Below are positions 1 through 10,127 of a stretch of DNA of 64,000 nucleotides, piece after piece. Under the pieces are notes generated by a model, which had not been told where the DNA came from, ran no database searches, and worked only from the letters and a program-made list of their open reading frames with translations. The position numbers were made by a program, and so were the translations under genes. The stretch comes from Microvirga zambiensis WSM3693 (lineage in GTDB: Bacteria; Pseudomonadota; Alphaproteobacteria; Rhizobiales; Beijerinckiaceae), in the NCBI RefSeq assembly GCF_016735695.1, contig NZ_JAERQD010000013.1, positions 1-64,000 of the forward strand. The letters run 5' to 3'. Position 1 is the stretch's first letter; each line of letters starts with the position of its first letter.

Positions 1-98
1 ATGCCGAACAGACCCGAGATGAACCCGACCGCCGCACCCATCCCAAGAATGAGCAATACACTCACAGGCATCTCGGCGATCGGCAAATAGATTTGCAC
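1..98 (-). CDS. Sulfite exporter TauE/SafE family protein, N-terminal fragment (cut by window edge)
   Basis: Only the first 32 codons lie in the window; the rest runs off the left edge. Translation from a GTG at 96-98 gives a hydrophobic start containing LLILGMGAAVGFISGLFG, which matches the first membrane helix and the G-x-x-x-G-F-x-S-G-x-F-G signature of TauE/SafE exporters (inference from a short piece). A GGGGGA run lies just upstream of the GTG. The family are membrane proteins that export sulfite, sulfoacetate or similar anions. The substrate cannot be told from this fragment. Confidence 0.6.
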   Translation of the reverse strand, partial: MQIYLPIAEMPVSVLLILGMGAAVGFISGLFG

Positions 99-201
99 CC
101 CGGTTCCCCCAATGGCCGGTGCAGCCACGTCGTTGTTACAGCATCGTGCAGGCGATGTAACGGTTACGGTCTGAACGGAAGATGACAGAACCGATCCGAT
201 C

Positions 202-3200
202 TCAACTCCTGTCCGCTGCCGATCGATCCAGAGCGACGGTCCGGCCATCATCCGCGGCCGGCGGCCGGTTGGCGATGGGGTCGACGGGCCGCGCCCGCCA
301 AAGCTCGAGCGCTCCCTTGGCGGCTCTGATGTCGGCGGCGGCAAGGCGCATGGCGAGTTCGTCGCGCTTGCGAACCGCTTCCTCGTCGCCCTGGGCGGCC
401 GCAAGGGAGAACCACTGGAAGGCTTTTTGCAGGTCGGGTTTCGCGCCGATCCCGCGGGCGAGCAGGATCCCCATGTTGAACTGGCTGTCGCGGAAGCCCG
501 CCTCGGCCGCCTCGCCGAACCAGCGCAGGGCGGCGGCATAGTCCGGCTTGCCGGTGCTTCCCGAGGCCAGGAGCGTGGCGAGATTGTGCATGGCGCGGAT
601 GTTGCCGCCCAAGGCCGCGCGCTCGTACCAGAAGGCGGCATGCTTGAGATCGCGCGCGACGCCGGTGCCCTTCTCGAACATCGTCGCGAGGCGCTCCTGG
701 GCCGGGGGAAGGCCGGCCTGGGCAGCGCGCTCGAAGAGGCGTGCGGCCATCGCCATGTCCTGCGCCATGCCGCGTCCCTCGGCCAATTGGGCCGCGATCT
801 CGTAGAGCGCCGCCGCGTCGCCGGCGAGAGCCGCCTGCCGCAGGGCCGCCGGCGCCTCGCTCGGAATCACGCCGACCGTCGCCGGATCGACCAGGAACTG
901 GCCCGATGCCCATGGGGTCGGAGCCACGGAGCCCGTGGAGAGGGTGGAGGCCTGGAAAAGGTTTGTCTCGGCTGCGGCGGAGCCGGCTTCCGCCATCTTC
1001 GGTGCCGGAGACGACACAGGTTCCATGTCCGCGGAGGACGAGGAGGAGGCCGCCGGGGAGGGGGCGTTCCGGTCTCCCGCAAGGATCAGCGCGGAGCCTG
1101 CCGCCAGGATCAGGAAGGCAAGCCCGAAGAGGAGAGGACGGCGCTGGCCGTCGAGACTCCGGCGCAGGCGCTCGAAGAGGGTGGCGGAGGCTGGTTCGTC
1201 CTCGCCTGTCTCGTCGTGTCCGTCATCCGGCGCAGGCTCCGTCTCCGATGTGGATGGTGCATTCCTGTCCGTCTCCGCGCCGCCCTGGGCGGCCCGGCGG
1301 GCCGCCGCGATGAAGCTCGCCCGCAGGTGGCCGTTGTCGGCTTCCGGAACCGAAAGGAGCGTTGCGCTGCCCGTCGTGCTCCCGGGTGCAGGCGCCTGCG
1401 CGGTCGATGCCGCCTGGCTCATCTGATCGGTGGCCGGTGCGGCGTTCTCGATCTGGGACAGGGTGGCGGCATGGAGCCGCCGCACGGCCGCTTCGAGGCG
1501 GTCCGCCGGCGGCAGAGGATCGGGCGAGGCGCTCGCGGCAGCGGGCGGCACGACCTGACCGGGCAGGCGGGAGGCGAGAGCCTCTAGGGCTTCGTGGACG
1601 GCGCGCAGGGTCTCCTGCGTCTTGCGGTCCGACCGGCTGTGAAGAGCCTTCAGCTCGACGAAGCCGTGCTTGAGCGTGTCGAGATCGCCGGCGGCGGGCA
1701 GGGTGGCGCGAATATCGGTCAGGGCCGTCCGCGCCGCGCGTTCGGCAATGCCGGCGGCCTCGTCCCGAAGCGCCCTGGCGTGGCCGCCCGTGGTCTCCGC
1801 ATTCCTGTCGAGACGCTCGCCCAGGGCCGCGATCTGCCGCTCGAGGGCTTCGAGACCGGCCGGCGGGGCCGTTCCTTTCAGCTTCTCGTCGAGGGCGCGA
1901 AGCACCTGCTCGGCCAGGCTGGCGGTATCGGTTCTCTCGCCGAGCTGGCGCAGCTCCTGTTCGATGCGGTCGAAGCGCTCGATGAGGGGCTCCTGCGAAG
2001 GAACCTCCCGTTCTGCAACCGCTTCGATCCTGGACGAGAGCCGTTCCATCATGTCCGACAGGGCGCCGCTCTCATCCGGGCGACCGCCGGACAGGTTCGC
2101 CATGTGCTCGGTCATCAGCGCGAGCTGCTCGCTGACGGGGGCAAGATCGACGGGGGCGGGGTCCGGACGGCGTGTCAGGAGATCGATCCGCCGCCCGAGA
2201 CTCTCCAGCTGCTCGGGGACCCGGCTCGTCTCCTGCGCGGTGGCGGTGACGTAGAGGGCCGAGCAGACATCGTCGAGGGAATTCTTCAGGGCTGCGAAGT
2301 CGCCCTTGTTCACCTGATGCAGGCGCAGCTCCGCGATCTGGCGGCCGAGGGTGCCGACCTCATCCGCGAGCCGGCCGACCTGCTGCGGCTCGGCCCGGTT
2401 GGCGAGATCCTGACGCAGGTCGACGATCTGGCTGCTGAGAAAATCGACGACGGAACGGTCGACGCCGGTCTTCGCGACCGTGTCGATCCTGGTCTTGATG
2501 AGATCGATCGCATCGGCGAGGCGCCCGTGCATGTCCTCGCCGATCTCCTCCGACAGGCTCTGGACACGCTCGTAGAGAACGGTGATGGAGCCTGCGAGGG
2601 TTTGCAGATCCCTGGTGGTGGGCCCCTGTCCGAAATCCTTCGCGAGCGAGCCGAGAGTCGCATCGAGGGCGGCGATCTCGCTCCGGGTCGCCAGGGCATC
2701 GATGCCGGCGCGGACGTCCGCGATCTCGGAGCGGATCGCCTCCACGGCCGGCTGCAGCGTGGGGCCGGTGCGTTCCAGATGGGCCGCAAGCCGGGACATG
2801 TCGGCCCGAAGCCCGGCGAGATTCTGCGAGACCGGGGCGAGCGCCTTGAGCGCCTCCTCCATCGGGAATGCGATGCGGGGCGGGGCGGAACGCTCCGAGG
2901 CCACCTGCCGCTCGACCGTATCGAGGCGCTCCTTCATCGAGGTCATGGCCTCGGACAGGATCGCGGCGATCCTGTCCTGCTGGTCGGCCGAGGCGCGGGC
3001 GGTATCGTTCAGGCGATCCTCCGCCTGCTCGATCCAGGTTGCCATGGATTCGAGCGCGATGGCGGTCCGGGAGGCCTGCTCCTGGGCCTCCCGTTCGGTC
3101 TCGGCCGCGATCGCGGCCATCAGCGTTTCGTAATCCCGCTTCGTCTGGGAGCGGGACGATTGCGACATGCGCGCGATCAGGTTGTCGAGGTCGCTGGCGG

Positions 3201-3357
3201 CCTTTCGCATGGCCGGGCGTGAATCCTCCCGGTGTTCGGCGAGGATGGCAGCCGCCCAATCCTCGAGAGAGAGGCCCGCCCGGCGCGCGGCGGCCTTCGC
3301 CAGCTCGCGGGCATCGAGGTCGAAATCGTCAGGTCTCGAAAGGGCGGGTCGTCTCAT
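202..3357 (-). CDS. Large coiled-coil protein with one membrane helix and C-terminal Sel1/TPR repeats
   Basis: Protein of 1051 residues from the ATG at 3355-3357. A further upstream in-frame start exists at 3573, but the extra 72 residues are Arg/Pro/Gly-rich and look non-coding. Residues about 1-50 hold a short conserved start (ELAKAAARRAGLSLEDW). Residues about 60-620 are long coiled coil with repeated LxxRI/LxxQI patterns. A hydrophobic helix (LLFGLAFLILAAGSALILAG) sits near residue 740, followed by an Ala/Ser/Pro stretch and then four Sel1-type repeats (for example AARLFERAAQAGLPPAQERLA). This architecture resembles the alphaproteobacterial polar localisation protein PodJ and related Sel1 proteins, so a role in cell-pole or envelope organisation is likely but inferred. 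It is transcribed alone, away from the MerR gene. Confidence 0.8.
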   Translation of the reverse strand: MRRPALSRPDDFDLDARELAKAAARRAGLSLEDWAAAILAEHREDSRPAMRKAASDLDNLIARMSQSSRSQTKRDYETLMAAIAAETEREAQEQASRTAIALESMATWIEQAEDRLNDTARASADQQDRIAAILSEAMTSMKERLDTVERQVASERSAPPRIAFPMEEALKALAPVSQNLAGLRADMSRLAAHLERTGPTLQPAVEAIRSEIADVRAGIDALATRSEIAALDATLGSLAKDFGQGPTTRDLQTLAGSITVLYERVQSLSEEIGEDMHGRLADAIDLIKTRIDTVAKTGVDRSVVDFLSSQIVDLRQDLANRAEPQQVGRLADEVGTLGRQIAELRLHQVNKGDFAALKNSLDDVCSALYVTATAQETSRVPEQLESLGRRIDLLTRRPDPAPVDLAPVSEQLALMTEHMANLSGGRPDESGALSDMMERLSSRIEAVAEREVPSQEPLIERFDRIEQELRQLGERTDTASLAEQVLRALDEKLKGTAPPAGLEALERQIAALGERLDRNAETTGGHARALRDEAAGIAERAARTALTDIRATLPAAGDLDTLKHGFVELKALHSRSDRKTQETLRAVHEALEALASRLPGQVVPPAAASASPDPLPPADRLEAAVRRLHAATLSQIENAAPATDQMSQAASTAQAPAPGSTTGSATLLSVPEADNGHLRASFIAAARRAAQGGAETDRNAPSTSETEPAPDDGHDETGEDEPASATLFERLRRSLDGQRRPLLFGLAFLILAAGSALILAGDRNAPSPAASSSSSADMEPVSSPAPKMAEAGSAAAETNLFQASTLSTGSVAPTPWASGQFLVDPATVGVIPSEAPAALRQAALAGDAAALYEIAAQLAEGRGMAQDMAMAARLFERAAQAGLPPAQERLATMFEKGTGVARDLKHAAFWYERAALGGNIRAMHNLATLLASGSTGKPDYAAALRWFGEAAEAGFRDSQFNMGILLARGIGAKPDLQKAFQWFSLAAAQGDEEAVRKRDELAMRLAAADIRAAKGALELWRARPVDPIANRPPAADDGRTVALDRSAADRS

Positions 3358-3625
3358 GGAAGGCTCGCGGGGATACGCTCGAACGCTTGAGACGGTCACG
3401 ACCCCGTGCCGATGCCCGCCCTGCGGACTTGAGGCGTCGATAGGCGAATCACTTCGCCTGCAAGCCCTTCCCCCGCCACCGCACCTTTTGCCCGGCGTGG
3501 TAAAGAACCCGTTAAAACAGAGGGGATTAAGGGAGGCCGCGGCCTTTGGAGCGGACACTTTCCCCTTGGACATCCTGCAAGGGGAGGTCCCTTCGAGTCC
3601 TGTTAATATGATGTCCGTAATACTC

Positions 3626-3655
3626 TTGCAAAATCCGAAATAAATGTTCTATCAT
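3626..3655 (+). promoter_or_regulatory. Candidate sigma-70-type promoter of the MerR gene
   Basis: TTGCAA at 3626-3631 and TATCAT at 3650-3655 are separated by 18 bp in an AT-rich stretch upstream of the MerR regulator. An inverted repeat TGTGCT-CCA-AGCACA follows at 3673-3687 and could be an operator or a leader hairpin. Assigned by eye only. Confidence 0.35.
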
Positions 3656-3703
3656 TTCATTACCAAAGGAGATGTGCTCCAAGCACAGCATTGACAACGA
3701 GAA

Positions 3704-4129
3704 ATGACGGGGCGTTCCATGGACCATTACGCAAACGGCACCGCGGCCCAAGATGCCGCAGACGGCACGAAGTTCTACACGATCGGCGATCTCGCCCGCG
3801 AGTTCGGGGTCACCCTCAGGACCCTGCGGTTCTATGAGGACCGCGGCCTCCTGGCTCCTCGCCGGGACGGCACCGCCCGCATCTACGATCCCCGCGACCG
3901 CGAGCGCCTTTCCGTCATTCTCAAGGGCAAGCAGCTCGGCTTCACCCTCACCGAGATCCGCGCCATGGTGGCCGAGGAACGTGCCGGCGGCGTGCCGGGC
4001 ATGAACCTGAAGCTCTCCCTCGACCAGATCGAGGACCAGATCCAGCATCTCGAGCAGCAGAAGAAAGAGATCGAGGCGGCCCTCGCCGAACTCCAGACCC
4101 GCCGCGCCGGCCTCGCCGCTGCCGCCTAG
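3704..4129 (+). CDS. MerR family transcriptional regulator
   Basis: Protein of 141 residues. The winged helix-turn-helix of MerR regulators covers residues about 24-95 (YTIGDLAREFGVTLRTLRFY, then GLLAPRRDG). The C-terminal part is a dimerisation coiled coil rich in Gln/Glu (IEDQIQHLEQQKKEIEAAL). No conserved Cys cluster is present, so this is not a metal or redox sensor of the classical type. It lies directly upstream of a beta-oxidation operon on the same strand, a linkage common in alphaproteobacteria, and probably controls that operon (inference). An alternative start is the ATG at 3719, five codons in; neither start has a strong ribosome site. Confidence 0.85.
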   Translation: MTGRSMDHYANGTAAQDAADGTKFYTIGDLAREFGVTLRTLRFYEDRGLLAPRRDGTARIYDPRDRERLSVILKGKQLGFTLTEIRAMVAEERAGGVPGMNLKLSLDQIEDQIQHLEQQKKEIEAALAELQTRRAGLAAAA

Positions 4130-4130
4130 A

Positions 4131-4173
4131 GCATTTTTCGGGGAAGTGGATCCGGTTAGCCCTCAAAAAATGC
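4131..4173. repeat. Palindromic intergenic repeat (GGATCC family), possible terminator
   Basis: Follows the MerR stop codon. GCATTTTT at 4131-4138 is the inverted partner of AAAAATGC at 4166-4173, with GTGGATCCGG in the loop. Related elements occur at 47525-47659 and 57146-57176. The rest of the gene-free stretch 4174-4404 shows no gene I can support. Confidence 0.5.
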
Positions 4174-4404
4174 GGCGAACCAAAGAAGGGAGATGATTCC
4201 ACGCAAGTGGAAACAGCTCTCAGACGAGCGCGTCGTCTTCAGGCCTTTTGAGCGCCCATACCGGCCCCGAGCATCGGGCCGGGTGGGCGTTTGCGTTTGG
4301 GCGCCGGCCCGCCGGAGGCGCTGGGCGTCCCCGATCGCCAGACGGATGCTGCTACCAGCCTGTCCGCGGAAGATTTGTCGCCCTACATCTTTCCAAAACG
4401 GCAA

Positions 4405-4457
4405 GATAGTTTATATGTGAACTATCTACTCGACCGACACTCTTCCGTTTGGGAAGA
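4405..4457 (+). promoter_or_regulatory. Two inverted repeats upstream of the beta-oxidation operon (candidate MerR operator)
   Basis: GATAGTT at 4405-4411 and AACTATC at 4420-4426 form a perfect inverted repeat with an 8-bp AT-rich spacer. TCTTCC at 4441-4446 and GGAAGA at 4452-4457 form a second one. Both lie within 90 bp of the acyl-CoA dehydrogenase start, where a MerR-type activator would be expected to bind. Binding is inferred, not shown. Confidence 0.4.
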
Positions 4458-4490
4458 TGCAGCGTCGGTGCCGATTTGGGAGAGGTCCGA

Positions 4491-6284
4491 ATGCCGGTCT
4501 ACAAGGCCCCCGTCGAAGACGTCATGTTCCTCCTGAACGACGTGTTTCCGATTGAGCGTTACAACAACCTGTCCGGCTTCGCCGATGCGACCCCCGACAC
4601 GGTGGAGGCGATCCTCGCCGAGGGCGCCAAGCTCTGCGAGGAGGCTTTCGCACCCCTGAACCTCTCGGGCGATCAGGAGGGCTGCACCCGCAGCGCGGAC
4701 GGATCGGTGACGACGCCGAAGGGCTTCAAGGAGGCCTACGAAGCGTATTCCGCCGGCGGCTGGATGGGGCTCGCCGCGCCGGAGGAATTCGGCGGCCAGG
4801 GGCTGCCTTCCGTCCTCAACACGGTCATGCAGGAATTCATCTCCTCGGCGAACCTGGCGCTCGGCATGTATCCCGGCCTGACTCAAGGAGCCATCGCCGC
4901 GCTTCTCGTGCACGGCACCGAGGAGCAGAAGAGAACCTACCTGCCGAAGATGATCGAGGGCGCCTGGACCGGCACCATGAATCTCACCGAGCCTCATTGC
5001 GGCACGGATCTGGGCCTGCTCAAGTCCAAGGCCGTGCCGAACGGCGACGGCTCCTATGCCATTTCCGGCACCAAGATCTTCATCTCCGCCGGCGAGCACG
5101 ACATGGCGGAGAACATCGTCCATCTGGTGCTCGCCCGCATCGAAGGTGCGCCGGCCGGCACCAAGGGCATCTCGCTCTTCGTGGTGCCGAAGTTCCTGGT
5201 GAAGGAAGACGGCGCGCTCGGCGATCGCAACGGCGTCTCCTGCGGCTCGCTCGAGCACAAGATGGGCATTCACGGCAACGCCACCTGCGTCATGAACTAT
5301 GACGGTGCCAGGGGTTGGCTCATCGGCGAGGAAAACCGCGGCCTCAACGCGATGTTCGTGATGATGAACGAGGCACGGCTTGCGGTGGGCGTGCAGGGGC
5401 TCGCCCAATCCGAGGTCGCCTACCAGAACGCGGTGGCCTATGCGAAGGACCGGCTGCAGGGCCGCGCGCTCACCGGCGCCAAGTTCCCCGACAAGCCGGC
5501 CGATCCGATCATCGTGCATCCGGACGTGCGCCGCACGCTTCTCTCCATCAAGGCCGTCAACGAGGCGGGCCGTGCGCTCGTCGTCTGGACGGGGCTCAAC
5601 AGCGACATCGCGCACCGCTCCTCGGACGAGGCGCAGCGCCAGGTCGCCGAGGATTACATGGGCCTGATGACGCCGGTTGTGAAAGGCGTGCTCACCGATC
5701 TCGGCTTCGACAATGCCGTGAAGGCGCAGCAGATGTTCGGCGGCCACGGCTATGTCGAGGAATCGGGCATGTCGCAGTTCGTGCGCGATGCCCGCATCAC
5801 GCAGATCTACGAGGGCGCCAACGGCATCCAGGCCATGGATCTCGTCGGTCGCAAGCTCGGCAAGGATGGCGGGCGCGCCGTCATGACCTTCTTCAACGAG
5901 GTCGGCGCCTTCTGCCAGGAGAACGCGGGCGACGAGAACCTGAAGGCCTACATCGCGCCGCTGCAGCAGGGACTCGGCCATCTGCAGCAGGCGACCATGT
6001 GGTTCATGCAGAACGCCATGGCTAGACCTGACAATGCGGGTGCCGGCGCCACCGACTACATGCATCTCTTCGGCCTCGTGGTCATGGGCTACATGTGGGC
6101 GAAGATGGCAAAGGCCGCTCAGGGCAAGAAGGCCGAAGGCAACGGCGCCGCCGACAGGATGGATGCCAAGCTCGTGACGGGCCGCTTCTTCATGGAGCGC
6201 CTTATGCCCGAGACCGGCACGCGCCTTGCCCGGATCTCCACCGGTGCGGACACGACCATGGCGCTGCCGGCGGAAGCCTTTTAA
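4491..6284 (+). CDS. Acyl-CoA dehydrogenase (DmdC/FadE-like, with C-terminal extension)
   Basis: FAD-dependent enzyme of 597 residues that introduces the alpha-beta double bond into acyl-CoA thioesters. The ATG at 4491 is preceded by GAGAGG, and the start MPVYKAPVEDVMFLL is typical of this long subfamily, which is often named 3-methylmercaptopropionyl-CoA dehydrogenase. The middle carries the acyl-CoA dehydrogenase signatures (MNLTEPHCGTDLGLL, then GTKIFISAGEHD), and the region near residue 435 has IYEGANGIQAMDLVGRKL, which contains the expected catalytic Glu. The last 120 residues form the extra helical domain of this subfamily. It is first in an operon with a thiolase and an FadB-type enzyme. 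Substrate chain length is unknown; DMSP degradation should not be assumed from the family name. Confidence 0.92.
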   Translation: MPVYKAPVEDVMFLLNDVFPIERYNNLSGFADATPDTVEAILAEGAKLCEEAFAPLNLSGDQEGCTRSADGSVTTPKGFKEAYEAYSAGGWMGLAAPEEFGGQGLPSVLNTVMQEFISSANLALGMYPGLTQGAIAALLVHGTEEQKRTYLPKMIEGAWTGTMNLTEPHCGTDLGLLKSKAVPNGDGSYAISGTKIFISAGEHDMAENIVHLVLARIEGAPAGTKGISLFVVPKFLVKEDGALGDRNGVSCGSLEHKMGIHGNATCVMNYDGARGWLIGEENRGLNAMFVMMNEARLAVGVQGLAQSEVAYQNAVAYAKDRLQGRALTGAKFPDKPADPIIVHPDVRRTLLSIKAVNEAGRALVVWTGLNSDIAHRSSDEAQRQVAEDYMGLMTPVVKGVLTDLGFDNAVKAQQMFGGHGYVEESGMSQFVRDARITQIYEGANGIQAMDLVGRKLGKDGGRAVMTFFNEVGAFCQENAGDENLKAYIAPLQQGLGHLQQATMWFMQNAMARPDNAGAGATDYMHLFGLVVMGYMWAKMAKAAQGKKAEGNGAADRMDAKLVTGRFFMERLMPETGTRLARISTGADTTMALPAEAF

Positions 6285-6291
6285 CGACATA

Positions 6292-6390
6292 CGTCATCCC
6301 GGCCGAAGCGAAGCGCAGGGCCGGGATCGCGCGACGAGTATGCATACTTGAGAACGATCCCGGGTCGCGCTTCGCTCGCCCGGGATGACA
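6292..6390. repeat. Intergenic palindromic repeat (CGTCATCCCGG type)
   Basis: Starts with CGTCATCCCGG and ends with CCCGGGATGACA, giving a long imperfect inverted repeat with internal GC-rich arms (GAAGCGAAGCGC and GCGCTTCGCTCG). It sits between two genes of one operon, so it probably forms an RNA hairpin in the transcript. Confidence 0.6.
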
Positions 6391-6413
6391 CATGATAGTT
6401 CTGGGAGGCCTCC

Positions 6414-7622
<1,209 letters not shown>

Positions 7623-7641
7623 AGAAACGTTACGCCAGCAT

Positions 7642-7751
7642 CCTCATCCTGAGGAGGCGCGCAGCGCCGTCTCGAAGGACGAGGATGCGGATCCAGAGCA
7701 CACTGGACCATCCTTCGAGACGCCCGCCAAAGCGGGCTCCTCAGGATGAGG
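7642..7751. repeat. Intergenic palindromic repeat (CCTCATCCTGAGGAG type), copy 1
   Basis: Begins CCTCATCCTGAGGAG and ends with the inverted CTCCTCAGGATGAGG. Inside are CGTCTCGAAGGACGAGG and CCATCCTTCGAGACG, so the whole unit folds as one long hairpin. The same unit occurs at 18806-18911. It separates the thiolase from the FadB-like gene. Confidence 0.7.
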
Positions 7752-7767
7752 TCCGAGGGAGGAAGAG

Positions 7768-9975
7768 ATGGACTTCACCAATTTCCGCTTCGAGGTTGAC
7801 GCCGACGGCATCGCGCTCGCGACCTGGGACATGCCGGGCCGCTCCATGAACGTGATCACGCCCGAGGTGATGGCCGAACTGGCGCAGATCGTCGAGACGG
7901 TTGCCGGCGACGAGGCGATCAAGGGCTGCGTCATCACCTCCGGCAAGGACGCCTTCTCCGGCGGCGCGGACCTCACCATGCTCCAGGGCCTCGGCGCGGA
8001 ATATGGGCGCCTTGCTAAGGAGAAGGGCGAGGAGGCTGCGATGCAGTTCTTCTTCGATGAATCGCGCAGGCTGTCGCTGCTCTATCGCCGGCTCGAGACC
8101 TGCGGTAAGCCGTTCGCGGCGGCCGTGCACGGCGTGTGCCTCGGCGGCGCCTTCGAGCTGGCGCTCGCCTGCCATTTCCGCGTGCTCTCGGACGTGGATT
8201 CCACCCGCGTCGGCCTGCCCGAGGTGAAGGTCGGGCTCTTCCCCGGCGCCGGCGGCACGCAGCGCGTGGCGCGCCTGATGCAGACGGGCGATGCCTTGCA
8301 GATGCTGTTCAAGGGCGAGCAGCTCCGGCCGCTCATGGCGCGCAACATGGGCCTTGCCCATGCGGTCGCGCCGCGCGAGCAGATCGTGCAGACGGCCAAG
8401 GACTGGATCAAGCAAGGTGGTTCCGCCGTCGCGCCCTGGGACGCGAAGGGCTACAAGCTGCCCTCGAACAAGGTCTATTCCGCTGCCGGCATGCAGATCT
8501 GGCCGCCGGCCAACGCGATCTATCGCCGCGAGACGCAGGACAATTATCCGGCGATCCGCGCAATCCTCGAGTCGGTCTATCAGGGCCTGCAGCTGCCGAT
8601 GGATCTGGCGCTGAAGGTCGAGTCGCGCTGGTTCGCCAATATCCTGCGCTCGAAGGAAGCGGCGGCGATGATCCGCACGCTCTTCATCTCCATGCAGGAT
8701 TTGAACAAGGGCGCGCGCCGTCCCAAGGACGTGCCGCCGACGAACCTGAAGAAGATCGGAATCGTCGGCGCGGGCTTCATGGGCGCGAGTGTCGCTTACG
8801 TGACCGCCAATGCGGGCCTCGACGTCGTGCTCATCGACCGCGATATGGAATCGGCCGAGAAGGGCAAGGCGCATTCGCACAAGCTCATGTCCGACCAGAT
8901 CATGAAAGGCCGCGCGAAGACGGCGGACCGCGATGCGCTGCTCGCCCGCATCACGCCCTCCGCCGAGTACGGCGACCTGAAGGACTGCGACCTCGTCATC
9001 GAGGCGGTGTTCGAGGACCCCAAGGTGAAGGCCGAGGTGATCGGGAAGGTGGAAGCGGCGATCAGTCCGGATTGCGTCTTCGCCTCCAACACCTCGACCC
9101 TGCCGATCTCAGGGCTGGCACGGCAATCGAAGAAGCCCGACCAGTTCATCGGCATCCATTTCTTCTCGCCGGTCGAGAAGATGATGCTGGTCGAGATCAT
9201 CATGGGCAAGGAGACGGGCGACAAGGCGCTCGCCACCGCGCTCGACTACGTGCGCCTGATCAAGAAGACGCCGATCGTGGTCAACGACTCGCGCGGCTTC
9301 TTCGCCAATCGCTGCGTGCTCGCCTATATCCTCGAAGGCCACCTGATGTTCACCGAGGGCCTGCCGGCTGCGATGATCGAGCAGGCGGGCAAGCAGGCCG
9401 GCATGCCGGTCGGGCCGCTCTCGCTCAATGACGAGGTCGGCGTCGATCTCGGCCTGAAAATCCTGCGCGCCACCAAGGCGCAATTGGGCGAGACTGCGAT
9501 CGTGCCGCAGCAGGAAGAGCTGCTCACCACACTGGTGGAGAAGGAGGGCCGCCTCGGCCGCAAGAACCGCAAGGGCTTCTACGATTATCCGGAAGGCGGG
9601 CAGAAGCATCTCTGGCCGGGCCTGAAGGATCTGCAGACGACACATGTGGAGCCCGAGCTCGTCGACATGCAGGAGTTGAAGCAGCGACTGCTCGTGACGC
9701 AGGCTCTGGAGGCCGCGCGCACATTCGAGGAGGGTGTGATCACCGATCCGCGCGAGGCGGATGTGGGCTCCATCCTCGGCTTCGGCTTCGCGCCCTATAC
9801 CGGCGGCGCGCTCTCCTATATCGACTTCATGGGTGCGAAGACGTTCGTGGATCTGTGCAAGAACCTGCAGGCCAAGCACGGCGACCGCTTCGCACCGCCG
9901 AAGATCCTGCTCGACATGGCAGCAAACGGCGAGACGTTTTATGGACGCGCCGCGGGAGCGAAGAAGGCGGCGTGA
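7768..9975 (+). CDS. Bifunctional enoyl-CoA hydratase / 3-hydroxyacyl-CoA dehydrogenase (FadB/FadJ-like)
   Basis: Protein of 735 residues. Residues about 1-200 form a crotonase domain with the oxyanion-hole region SGGADLTM and the catalytic Glu residues in GGAFELALA and GLPEVKVGLFPG (E152). From about residue 330 a Rossmann fold starts with GIVGAGFMGASVAYV, and the 3-hydroxyacyl-CoA dehydrogenase signature follows (IGIHFFSPVEKMMLVEII). The C-terminal dehydrogenase dimerisation domain is duplicated as usual. The ATG is preceded by GAGGGAGGAAGAG. With the two upstream genes it completes the beta-oxidation spiral, so the operon can turn acyl-CoA into acetyl-CoA. Confidence 0.95.
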   Translation: MDFTNFRFEVDADGIALATWDMPGRSMNVITPEVMAELAQIVETVAGDEAIKGCVITSGKDAFSGGADLTMLQGLGAEYGRLAKEKGEEAAMQFFFDESRRLSLLYRRLETCGKPFAAAVHGVCLGGAFELALACHFRVLSDVDSTRVGLPEVKVGLFPGAGGTQRVARLMQTGDALQMLFKGEQLRPLMARNMGLAHAVAPREQIVQTAKDWIKQGGSAVAPWDAKGYKLPSNKVYSAAGMQIWPPANAIYRRETQDNYPAIRAILESVYQGLQLPMDLALKVESRWFANILRSKEAAAMIRTLFISMQDLNKGARRPKDVPPTNLKKIGIVGAGFMGASVAYVTANAGLDVVLIDRDMESAEKGKAHSHKLMSDQIMKGRAKTADRDALLARITPSAEYGDLKDCDLVIEAVFEDPKVKAEVIGKVEAAISPDCVFASNTSTLPISGLARQSKKPDQFIGIHFFSPVEKMMLVEIIMGKETGDKALATALDYVRLIKKTPIVVNDSRGFFANRCVLAYILEGHLMFTEGLPAAMIEQAGKQAGMPVGPLSLNDEVGVDLGLKILRATKAQLGETAIVPQQEELLTTLVEKEGRLGRKNRKGFYDYPEGGQKHLWPGLKDLQTTHVEPELVDMQELKQRLLVTQALEAARTFEEGVITDPREADVGSILGFGFAPYTGGALSYIDFMGAKTFVDLCKNLQAKHGDRFAPPKILLDMAANGETFYGRAAGAKKAA

Positions 9976-9983
9976 TGCTTCAA

Positions 9984-10111
9984 CCCTCTCCCCTTTGCGG
10001 GAGAGGGTGGCGAACGGAGTGAGCCGGGAGAGGGGAATTCGTCAGGTGAATTCGGCCCCTCTCCCGACCTCGCTATTCGCGAGGTCACCCTCTCCCGCGT
10101 AGGGGAGAGGG
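9984..10111. repeat. Intergenic palindromic repeat (CCCTCTCCC type)
   Basis: CCCTCTCCCCTTTGCGGGAGAGGG is a small hairpin at the left end, and CCCTCTCCCGCGTAGGGGAGAGGG a matching one at the right end. The middle carries a third pair (GGGAGAGGGG and CCCCTCTCCC). A shortened relative is at 28621-28642. Confidence 0.65.
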
Positions 10112-10127
10112 CAATAGAGGAGCCTTC

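Noticed and set aside
1594..3222. Open frame opposite the Sel1/coiled-coil gene
   Set aside because: Antisense shadow of a real gene with a composition-driven product.
4422..6290. Open frame opposite the acyl-CoA dehydrogenase (about 620 codons)
   Set aside because: The sense strand has every acyl-CoA dehydrogenase motif; the antisense product is His/Arg/Glu-rich with no domain.
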